Of a stretch of 13,244 nt of DNA, positions 7,348 through 13,037 are shown piece after piece; the stretch's first letter is position 1, and each line of letters begins with the position of its first letter. The notes beneath the pieces are model-generated. The model did no database searches, was not told where the DNA came from, and saw only the letters and a list, made by a program, of their open reading frames with translations. The stretch is from positions 2,983 through 16,226 of the forward strand of contig JAPSJG010000028.1 in NCBI GenBank assembly GCA_031178305.1, given 5' to 3'. Source of the DNA: Sinorhizobium sp. GTDB taxonomy: Bacteria; Pseudomonadota; Alphaproteobacteria; Rhizobiales; Rhizobiaceae. The position numbers and the translations under genes were made by a program.

Positions 7348-8127
7348 CTAGTGCCGGATGTGAAAGACGCGTTCGATGAAGTCGCGAGTGCGCTCTTCCT
7401 TGGGAGAGCCGAGCACCTGCTCCGGCGGGCCGTCCTCGACGACGACGCCACCCGCGCAGAAGATCACACGCGAGGCGATGTTCTTCGCAAACCACATGTC
7501 GTGGGTGACGATCATCATCGGCATGTCCTGGGCGGCAAGCTGCAGAATAACCTGCTCGACTTCGGCGACGAGTTCGGGATCGAGCGCCGATGTCACCTCG
7601 TCGAACAGCATCAGCTTCGGATCGAGCATCAGGGCGCGGGCGATCGCCACGCGCTGCTTCTGTCCACCGGAAAGCTGGGCCGGATAGGCACTGGCCTTGG
7701 CGCCAAGACCAAAGCGTTCGAGCAACGCCTGGGCGCGCTTGGTGGCACTCGCCTTGTTTTCGCCGCGCACCTTGCAGGGCGCCAGGATCAGGTTCTGGAT
7801 GACGTTCAGATGCGGGAACAGCGTGTAGTGCTGGAACACCATGCCGATGGAGCGCCGCACCTCGGTATCGATGACGGTTTTCTTGTCGGCTGCCTCGGAG
7901 GATATGTATGGCTTGCCGGCGAAGCTGATCGAGCCGCTGTCGATCTTCTCCAGCCCCATCATAACGCGTAGCAGCGTGCTCTTGCCGCCGCCGCTCGGGC
8001 CGATGACCACGACCCTTTCGCCGGGCTTCATCTCGATGTCGAGCCCCTTGAGCACCTGGATATGCGGTCCGTAGCTTTTGTGAAGGGACTTTATTTTGAC
8101 TAGGGGGGCACTGAAGGACATGGTCAT
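7348..8127 (-). CDS. Polar amino-acid ABC transporter, ATP-binding protein
   Basis: The 259-residue protein is a GlnQ/HisP-type ATPase with every expected motif: Walker A GPSGGGKST (43-51), Q-loop Gln99 (MVFQH), signature LSGGQ (152-156), Walker B LMLFDE (172-177), and switch His209 (VTHD). It powers uptake through the two permeases that follow. It is slightly longer than the usual 240-250 residues because of an insertion around 75-92 (SSEAADKKTVIDTEV), a common variant in this family. Two ATG codons, at 8127 and 8121, could start it. Both have only a weak ribosome binding site, which, together with the 72-base gap and hairpin upstream, suggests lower expression than the binding protein. Confidence 0.95.
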   Translation of the reverse strand: MTMSFSAPLVKIKSLHKSYGPHIQVLKGLDIEMKPGERVVVIGPSGGGKSTLLRVMMGLEKIDSGSISFAGKPYISSEAADKKTVIDTEVRRSIGMVFQHYTLFPHLNVIQNLILAPCKVRGENKASATKRAQALLERFGLGAKASAYPAQLSGGQKQRVAIARALMLDPKLMLFDEVTSALDPELVAEVEQVILQLAAQDMPMMIVTHDMWFAKNIASRVIFCAGGVVVEDGPPEQVLGSPKEERTRDFIERVFHIRH

Positions 8128-8152
8128 CGCCGATCTCGCTGGTCAAAAGAAG

Positions 8153-8198
8153 GGATGAGTGGCCGGGCACACGATTGACCGCGCCCGGCCCGGCCAAC
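8153..8198 (-). promoter_or_regulatory. Intercistronic hairpin after the binding-protein gene
   Basis: Directly after the binding-protein stop, GGCCGGGC (8161-8168) and GCCCGGCC (8183-8190) can form an 8-bp GC stem with a 14-base loop. No U-tract follows on the transcribed strand, so it is not a standard intrinsic terminator. Hairpins at this point in ABC operons often stabilise the upstream message or reduce read-through, giving more binding protein than membrane components. That role is inferred here. Confidence 0.5.
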
Positions 8199-8199
8199 G

Positions 8200-9033
8200 T
8201 CATTGTGCGCTTTTCAGCACCTCATCGACGGCCTTGCGGATCAGTTCGCCCACGTGGCCGGTCGCGACCTTTTCCTCCAGGAAGATATTCACCACCTCGA
8301 CATCGGCCGCCGACAGCTGATGCGGCAGGCCGAAAGCGACACCCTGCTTCGCCAGCGCCGGTTCGGGGTTCAGGGCGACCGCCCAGTCGGGATTCGACTG
8401 AAGGAAGAGCTGATTGGTGTCGGAAGCATCGACCAGAATATCGGCGCGCCTGGAGACAACCGCGAGGCGTGTTTCGTCATTGCCGGGCAGGCGCAGGATC
8501 GTTGCGTTCTTCACCGCGGCGGAGATTGCCTTGTCCTGGGCCGTGCCCGACATGACCGCAAGGGTCACGTCCTTCTTGTCGATGTCCGCAACCGAGGTCG
8601 CGCCGCTCGGGATTTTCGGGTTGTCCTTATTGTAGGCAAGCGAAATCTGGTACTCCATCGCCGGAATGGAGAACTGCACGGCCATGGCGCGGGCCGGGGT
8701 CCTGTTCAGCGCCAGCGAAAGATCCCATTTTCCCGCCTGCAGACCTGCGACGATGTTGTCCCAGGTCGTATCGACGAATTCCGGCTTGACCTTCAGGACA
8801 TCGGCGAATTCGCGGCAGAGATCGGCGAAGAAGCCGGAATATTCGCCGCTCGCCGGATCGCGCATGACATAGGGCGGAGCAACAGCCGCGCCGCAACGAA
8901 GGACACCCGCCTTCTGCACGCCCTGCCAGTAACCTTCTGCGGTTTGGGCGGAAGCGGCGCTGGTAGAGAGGCCAGTGATCAGGGCAAGCGCAGGCAGCGC
9001 CCGCAGAACGGGCGAAAGCATCTTCGAAAGCAT
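8200..9033 (-). CDS. Periplasmic substrate-binding protein of polar amino-acid ABC transporter
   Basis: A secreted solute-binding protein (SBP family 3) of 277 residues. The N-terminus is a typical signal peptide: basic start, hydrophobic core ALPALALITGL, and a probable cleavage after ASA at residue 29. The mature part has the family features: LRCGAAVAPPYVM, the GFFADLCREFAD segment, WDNIVAGLQAGKWDLSL, and a C-terminal hinge-lobe helix. It should capture the substrate in the periplasm and deliver it to the permeases. Two in-frame ATGs exist at 9039 and 9033. AGAGGA at 9041-9046 is only one base from the first but seven from the second, so 9033 is the better start. It is the first gene after the operator-controlled promoter. 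The ligand is inferred from the operon as hydroxyproline or a relative. Confidence 0.92.
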   Translation of the reverse strand: MLSKMLSPVLRALPALALITGLSTSAASAQTAEGYWQGVQKAGVLRCGAAVAPPYVMRDPASGEYSGFFADLCREFADVLKVKPEFVDTTWDNIVAGLQAGKWDLSLALNRTPARAMAVQFSIPAMEYQISLAYNKDNPKIPSGATSVADIDKKDVTLAVMSGTAQDKAISAAVKNATILRLPGNDETRLAVVSRRADILVDASDTNQLFLQSNPDWAVALNPEPALAKQGVAFGLPHQLSAADVEVVNIFLEEKVATGHVGELIRKAVDEVLKSAQ

Positions 9034-9100
9034 CGTCATTTCCTCTGTTTGGTGCGCGTGACGCGCGGTTCCTCTCGTCGGCTTGGAGCCGATCTAGTTG

Positions 9101-9119
9101 TGTCGTCTTCGTGTCGACA
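9101..9119. promoter_or_regulatory. Operator 1 (probable GntR-family binding site)
   Basis: TGTCGTCTTCGTGTCGACA ends in a perfect palindrome; with its neighbours GTGTCGACAC (9111-9120) is 10 bp. It repeats, with one mismatch, 29 bases away. TGT-N2-ACA cores suit FadR/FCD-type GntR regulators. It covers the predicted start of the catabolic operon transcript (about +1 to +18). Confidence 0.65.
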
Positions 9120-9125
9120 CTGAGA

Positions 9126-9155
9126 TTTATGTCGTCTTTGTGTCGACATTGTCAA
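9126..9155 (-). promoter_or_regulatory. Sigma-70-type promoter for the transport/catabolic operon
   Basis: On the minus strand a perfect -35 box TTGACA (9155-9150) is followed after 18 bases by CATAAA (9131-9126), a 4-of-6 match to the -10 consensus. Transcription would start near 9118, about 85 bases before the binding-protein start codon. One operator lies within the -35/-10 spacer and the other on the start site, as expected for a repressed promoter. Confidence 0.6.
9130..9148. promoter_or_regulatory. Operator 2 (probable GntR-family binding site)
   Basis: TGTCGTCTTTGTGTCGACA matches operator 1 in 18 of 19 bases and contains the same TGTCGACA palindrome (9141-9148). It lies almost wholly between the -35 and -10 boxes of the minus-strand promoter. 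The 29-base centre-to-centre distance is close to three helical turns, so two dimers could bind on the same face. Confidence 0.65.
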
Positions 9156-9166
9156 GCGGAAAAATT

Positions 9167-9207
9167 ACATTGTCTGGAGAGGTGCATTCTGGCCTTATGC
9201 ACTCTGG
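9167..9207 (+). repeat. Three imperfect 15-bp tandem repeats upstream of the regulator
   Basis: TCTGG occurs at 9173, 9188 and 9203, exactly 15 bases apart, each at the end of a related 11-base unit: ACATTGTCTGG, GTGCATTCTGG, ATGCACTCTGG. The last two units match in TGCAnTCTGG. The same stretch holds the inverted repeat GTGCAT (9182-9187) / ATGCAC (9197-9202). It lies just before the regulator's ribosome binding site and may be part of its leader or a further protein-binding site. Confidence 0.5.
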
Positions 9208-9227
9208 ATGATGGGAAAGGGACGTAA

Positions 9228-9947
9228 GTGTCTGACGAAACGGAAACCAAGCGAGCCAAGGGCACCGGTTGGAGGAGCGTGTATGAGACTCTCAGGAACG
9301 AGATCCTGGCACTCACCCTCTCTCCCGGTCAGCTTCTCGATGAGAACACGCTCGCCGAGCGCTTCGACATGTCGCGCTCGCCGGTTCGCGAAGCATTGAT
9401 CCGGCTCGCGGGTGAAGACCTTGTCGTCACGCTCTCGAACCGCAGCACCATCGTCGCCCCGATCGAGGTCGCGACTTTTCCGAAATATGTCGAGGCGCTC
9501 GACATCGCCCAGCGCATGAATACCCGGCTTGCGGCGGAACTGCGCACCGAGGCGGACCTGAAGGCGATCGCCAAGCGGCAGAAGGAATTCGAAGCGGCCG
9601 TGAAGACCGGCAACCACCTGCAGATGTCAGAAGCCAACAAGCAGTTCCACATGGCGATTGCCCATGCCGGCAAGAATCCCTATCTCGCCTCGTTCTACGA
9701 ACGGCTGTTGAACCAGGGCCAGCGCATGCTGCACCTCCACTTCGAGTATCTGGAGCGAACGCATGAGGGCTACCTCCTCACCGACGAGCACAACCAGATG
9801 CTTGAGGCAATCCGGGCGAAGAATGTCGATCTCGCCGACGAGCTCGCCCACGCCCATACGCGCCAGTTCCAGCAGAACTTCATCGACTTCATGCGTGAGA
9901 ACTACGCGACGGATGTCTCGCTCGGACGGCGGAAGGCAGCGGAATAA
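9228..9947 (+). CDS. GntR family (FadR/FCD subfamily) transcriptional regulator of the hydroxyproline operon
   Basis: The 239-residue protein has an N-terminal winged helix-turn-helix (about 15-80: VYETLRNEILALTLSPG, LAERFDMSRSPVREAL) typical of GntR regulators. A helical FCD effector domain follows (about 90-225), with candidate metal- or ligand-binding histidines at 141 (KQFHMAIAHAG), 188 (DEHNQM) and 208/210 (AHAHTRQF). It starts at GTG 9228, placed 7-8 bases after AAAGGGA; the ATG at 9208 is in another frame. It is divergent from the transport/catabolic operon and most likely binds the paired operators between them. By analogy with HypR of S. meliloti it would be a repressor released by hydroxyproline or an intermediate. 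The effector and sign of control are inferred. The ProC-like gene starts one base after its stop. Confidence 0.93.
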   Translation: MSDETETKRAKGTGWRSVYETLRNEILALTLSPGQLLDENTLAERFDMSRSPVREALIRLAGEDLVVTLSNRSTIVAPIEVATFPKYVEALDIAQRMNTRLAAELRTEADLKAIAKRQKEFEAAVKTGNHLQMSEANKQFHMAIAHAGKNPYLASFYERLLNQGQRMLHLHFEYLERTHEGYLLTDEHNQMLEAIRAKNVDLADELAHAHTRQFQQNFIDFMRENYATDVSLGRRKAAE

Positions 9948-9948
9948 G

Positions 9949-10713
9949 ATGCGTTTCGGCTTCGTCGGCACAGGTTCAATTACCGAGGCGATGGTGACGG
10001 GCATCGTCGGCTCCGGGCTTGAGGTCGCGGAGATCGTCGTTTCGCCGCGGAATCCTGAAATCGCGGCCCGGCTCGCAAGCCGGTTCCCTGCGGTGCAGAT
10101 CGCAATGGACAATCAGGAGGTGGTCGATGCCGCAGACATCCTGTTTCTTGCCGTCCGGCCGCAGATTGCCGAGGAAGTGATCAGGTCGCTGGCATTTCGC
10201 AAGAGCCAGAAAATCGTCAGCGTCATCGCCGCGACCGACCGATCCAAGCTCCTGACCTGGATCGGCGAAGACGTGCAGCTCACCCAGGCAATCCCCCTGC
10301 CCTTCGTTGCCGATCGGCAAGGCGTTACCGCCATCTTCCCGCCCAACGCCGAAATCGCGGCTATTTTTTTTGCCCTTGGCAGCGCCGTCGAATGCGAAAC
10401 GAAAGACGAATATGACCTGCTCGCGGTGGCCAGCGCACTGATGGGGACCTATTTCGGCCTCCTTGACCGGGCGACCGGCTGGCTAGCCGAGAAGGGCATG
10501 GCGAAAGCCAAGGCGCGCGCCTACCTGGCGCCGCTCTTCGCCAGCCTGGCGCAGAGGGCGGCTAAGGCCGATCAAACCACGCTCGACGCCCTGCGGCGCG
10601 AGTTTTCGACGCCGGGCGGCCTGAACGAGCAGGTATTCGATGACTTCGATCGCGGCGGGAGCCGGGCGCTGACGGATGCGCTCGAGCGCGTGCTCGCCCG
10701 CGTGAAGGAATAA
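9949..10713 (+). CDS. Divergent pyrroline-5-carboxylate reductase (ProC)-like NAD(P)-dependent reductase
   Basis: This 254-residue protein has the ProC architecture: an N-terminal Rossmann fold (RFGFVGTGSITEAM, with GTG at 7-9), AVRPQ (68-72) where ProC enzymes have a similar V(K/R)P, and an all-helical dimer domain ending in PGGLNEQV (222-229). It departs from typical ProC in key substrate-site motifs: RxMPNTP is replaced by QAIPLPF (113-119), and SPGGTT by TPGGLN. It may therefore reduce a different cyclic imine, or use a related proline derivative. The ATG at 9949 follows the regulator's TAA after one base, so the two genes form an operon. A Delta1-pyrroline-2-carboxylate reductase role would suit dehydratase activity of the Ser/Cys epimerase but is a hypothesis. 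A run of eight T lies inside the gene (10364-10371). Confidence 0.85.
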   Translation: MRFGFVGTGSITEAMVTGIVGSGLEVAEIVVSPRNPEIAARLASRFPAVQIAMDNQEVVDAADILFLAVRPQIAEEVIRSLAFRKSQKIVSVIAATDRSKLLTWIGEDVQLTQAIPLPFVADRQGVTAIFPPNAEIAAIFFALGSAVECETKDEYDLLAVASALMGTYFGLLDRATGWLAEKGMAKAKARAYLAPLFASLAQRAAKADQTTLDALRREFSTPGGLNEQVFDDFDRGGSRALTDALERVLARVKE

Positions 10714-10734
10714 CAGCTGCAGGTCGTCGGCCTT

Positions 10735-10822
10735 CCTACAGCGTCTTATTAGACGCGCAAAGTCGCTGTAGCCCTTTGGATCGCTGGATGTCTTTGTCCT
10801 TAAATCGAGGTCGATTTAAGTA
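10735..10822. repeat. Rhizobial intergenic palindromic repeat
   Basis: Two structured halves lie side by side. CTACAGCG (10736-10743) pairs with CGCTGTAG (10764-10771), with a nested stem GCGTCT/AGACGC (10741-10756). After the linker, CTTAAATCGA (10799-10808) pairs perfectly with TCGATTTAAG (10811-10820). From memory this matches a mosaic repeat found many times between genes in Sinorhizobium, Rhizobium and Agrobacterium. It follows the ProC-like gene and could end or stabilise that transcript, though no long U-tract is present. The remainder of the gap to 10991 shows no convincing gene. Confidence 0.65.
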
Positions 10823-10991
10823 GGACGCCGCAGAAGTCACCGTCGAACTTTTTTATGCTAGGCTTGATGAAAATGAAGATGATTATAGATTCCGGTCTTT
10901 GGTCATCAGAAGAAGCCCTTCCGCCGAGTCGGTAGAAAGCATGGAGTTCTTTCCTCAGTGAAAGAGAGATGAAGATGACCGGGAGCAAGCC

Positions 10992-11258
10992 ATGTGCCGA
11001 AACATAAAGCCCCTGTTCAATTTCGATCCGCCAGCAACGGACGAGGAAATCCACGACGCCGCGCTGCAGTTCGTGCGCAAGCTGAGTGGAACGACCAAGC
11101 CGTCGAAACGCAATGCGGCGGCGTTCGAACACGCGGTCCACTCGATCGCGGCATGCGCCCGCGAACTGCTCGATTCTCTGGAGAGCTCGCAACCCCCACG
11201 CAACCGCGAGGAAGAGGCCGCAAAGGCGCGCGCAAGAATGGCGATCCGGTTCAGCTGA
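10992..11258 (+). CDS. DUF2277 family protein
   Basis: A small 88-residue protein whose start, MCRNIKPLFNFDPPATDEEI, together with LQFVRKLSGTTKPSKRN, is the hallmark of the DUF2277 family, as I recognise it. The central helix (44-65) is followed by a short charged C-terminal tail (NREEEAAKARARM). There is no signal peptide or membrane segment. The family is widespread in bacteria and its function is unknown to me. The ATG at 10992 is preceded by GGGAG about seven bases upstream. It is monocistronic as far as visible: the repeat lies upstream and the next gene converges on it 36 bases after its stop. Confidence 0.88.
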   Translation: MCRNIKPLFNFDPPATDEEIHDAALQFVRKLSGTTKPSKRNAAAFEHAVHSIAACARELLDSLESSQPPRNREEEAAKARARMAIRFS

Positions 11259-11294
11259 TTCTATCGCCCGTCAGGTCGCCGTAAGCTCGGCCAA

Positions 11295-11909
11295 TCACGG
11301 CCGGAAAAGCCGCTTCAGTAGGAGATGGGCGGGCAGGTAGGCGACCACGGGCAGCAGTGCCATGTAGAAGCCGAGATAGGCGCGCGGAGGCAAGATCGTT
11401 TGCGCCTCCGGCCCCGGTCCGAGCCCGTGCACCCAGTTGATGTTCTTCTCGGGACGGGTGAGCCAATAGCTCGCGAGGAGCACCATCCAGGCAAAGACTG
11501 TCTGCGCCTTTAACGCCCGGCGGTCGTAGCCTTGCCGGATCAGCATGTATACGATGAGCACCGGCAAGAAGAGGTGAAAGCCGGACAACACCCGCATATG
11601 CGCCGGCTCCTGCGGATCGAACATGTACGCCGCGAGTCCGATGAGCCTGCCGCGGGTCAGGAAGTCGATATTCCAAGCCAGTTCGAGCGGCAGGACGCCG
11701 ACTGCCATCATCGAGTACAGGAGCCTGTTCCCAGTCCAGAGCACGATCAGCAGGGCAAACAACGCGATGTCGGAGAACCACAGGAAGTTGCCGGGACCGT
11801 ATCGCAGCCAGTAGAACGGCGTCAGCACGGCGACAAAGAGCGTGTACGGCAGAGTGATCCAGAGCGGATAGGCAGGGATCCGGTTCTTTCTGCGTTGCGT
11901 GGCTGACAT
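11295..11909 (-). CDS. Uncharacterised multi-pass membrane protein
   Basis: The 204-residue protein has about five or six hydrophobic segments, near residues 16-34, 43-59, 63-79, 109-126, 136-152 and 176-198. It is rich in Trp and Tyr, with a distinctive YWLRYGPGNFLWFSDIAL stretch at 33-50 and short charged loops. I recognise it only as a conserved hypothetical membrane protein; no catalytic motif, transporter signature or known domain is evident. An in-frame ATG at 12014 would add 35 residues of low-complexity, non-hydrophobic sequence. I prefer the ATG at 11909, with GAGG about seven bases upstream and a membrane segment soon after. It converges with the DUF2277 gene and diverges from the cupin gene, so it probably has its own promoter. 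Confidence 0.8.
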   Translation of the reverse strand: MSATQRRKNRIPAYPLWITLPYTLFVAVLTPFYWLRYGPGNFLWFSDIALFALLIVLWTGNRLLYSMMAVGVLPLELAWNIDFLTRGRLIGLAAYMFDPQEPAHMRVLSGFHLFLPVLIVYMLIRQGYDRRALKAQTVFAWMVLLASYWLTRPEKNINWVHGLGPGPEAQTILPPRAYLGFYMALLPVVAYLPAHLLLKRLFRP

Positions 11910-12078
11910 CGCTCGCCTCGGCGCTTGCGGATCGGCGGCTGGGGCCGTCAGAAGCCAAACTCGGTAGCCGCTGGGCTGTTCCCGAGCCGCGGTGGCGCGA
12001 ATTTGCAAAGACACTCAACTGCGGCGAGGTCCGGTAACGCGAAGTTCCGGATCGTCCTGACAATGGGAGACCAGATCA

Positions 12079-12759
12079 ATGCGCATCAATGAAGACCTGA
12101 CAAAACCGGTGATCGTCCATTCGGCTAAACTCGACTGGCTTCCCAGTCCCGCAGCGGGCGTGGATCGCCGGATGCTCTATCGCATCGGCGGCGAAGTCGC
12201 GCGTGCGACCTCAATCGTGCGCTATGCGCCCGAAAGCGCCTTCCCGCGGCATGTCCATGCCGGCGGTGAGGAAATTCTCGTGCTTGAGGGGACGTTCCAG
12301 GACGAGCACGGCGACTACCCAGCGGGTACCTATTTCCGAAACCCGCCCGGCACTTCGCATGTGCCCGCTTCGAAAGAAGGCTGCACGATCTTCGTGCGTC
12401 TATGGCAGTTTCGTGAGGGGGATACCATCCAGATCGTTCGTCAACCTAGCGAGGGTGAGGCAGCCTCTTTGCGCCAGGGAGCCGACGCAGCGCGCGTCCT
12501 GTTCGAAGACGAGAAGGAACGCGTTTCTATTGAGCACTGGCAGCCAGATTCGGCCATAAAAGTTGAAAATAGCCGCGGGCTCGAGTTCCTCGTCCTCTCC
12601 GGCAGCCTCACGTTTCGGGGGGAGCAACTTGAATCTCAGAGTTGGGGCCGGTTGCCCGCAGGCGAGCCGCTTGAAGCAATGACCGGATCTGAAGGCGCTG
12701 AAATCTGGATCAAGGATGCCCCGCTTCAGCACCCGGACGTGCTGCGGATGCCGGCCTGA
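12079..12759 (+). CDS. ChrR-like tandem cupin domain protein
   Basis: A 226-residue protein with two cupin repeats. The first carries a full metal site: His58 and His60 (FPRHVH), Glu64/65 (GGEEILVLEG) and His94 in PPGTSHVP. This matches the C-terminal cupin of ChrR-type zinc anti-sigma factors and related stand-alone proteins. The second (about 150-215) keeps the fold signature (LEFLVLSGSLTF, LPAGEPLEAM) but lacks the histidines, so it is probably structural. The N-terminal zinc anti-sigma domain of ChrR is missing, and no ECF sigma gene is adjacent, so it is more likely a metal-binding sensor or small-molecule enzyme than an anti-sigma factor. GGGAGACC precedes the ATG at 12079. The 169-base gap to the divergent membrane-protein gene must hold both promoters, but I could not identify them. 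Confidence 0.85.
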   Translation: MRINEDLTKPVIVHSAKLDWLPSPAAGVDRRMLYRIGGEVARATSIVRYAPESAFPRHVHAGGEEILVLEGTFQDEHGDYPAGTYFRNPPGTSHVPASKEGCTIFVRLWQFREGDTIQIVRQPSEGEAASLRQGADAARVLFEDEKERVSIEHWQPDSAIKVENSRGLEFLVLSGSLTFRGEQLESQSWGRLPAGEPLEAMTGSEGAEIWIKDAPLQHPDVLRMPA

Positions 12760-12776
12760 ATGAAGTCATAACTTGG

Positions 12777-12827
12777 CCCGCCGTTGCGGCGGGAAGTCTC
12801 GCCCCGCAACGGCAGCCTTACGGCGGG
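12777..12827 (+). terminator. Candidate terminator/alternative hairpins after the cupin gene
   Basis: GCCGTTGCGG (12780-12789) pairs with CCGCAACGGC (12804-12813) as a 10-bp stem. An overlapping, competing hairpin CCCGCCG-TTG-CGGCGGG (12777-12793) is also perfect, and a further CGGCGGG (12821-12827) could replace its right arm. No U-tract follows, so factor-independent termination is uncertain. The following bases to 13037 contain no gene I can support. Confidence 0.45.
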
Positions 12828-13037
12828 CACTCGCATCATGCCGTGGCTCGTGGGCAGCCGAGGATCCCAGCATTCAGCGGTAAGCAGACCGTCACCTGAT
12901 TTGATGAACCCGCCGCGCCCTCTTGTATTCTGACGGCCGCACGCGCGATGTTATCGTCGCAAATCTGATCAGGAAAAACGCTTCCATAGACTGCCCAGGT
13001 GAACAGGCATTCGTACACGCAGGCAACCAGCGAGCAT

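Noticed and set aside
5999..8203. A 734-codon minus-strand open frame
   Set aside because: Only its last 221 codons encode a recognisable permease. The rest overlaps the ATPase and the first permease in another frame and is Arg/Pro-rich without any family motif.
10864..10889. TTGATG and TATAGA as a promoter for the DUF2277 gene
   Set aside because: The spacer is only 14 bases, too short for a sigma-70 promoter.
11251..12063. A 270-codon minus-strand open frame overlapping the membrane protein
   Set aside because: It is Arg/Ser-rich with no hydrophobic segments or motifs; the other frame gives a coherent multi-pass membrane protein.
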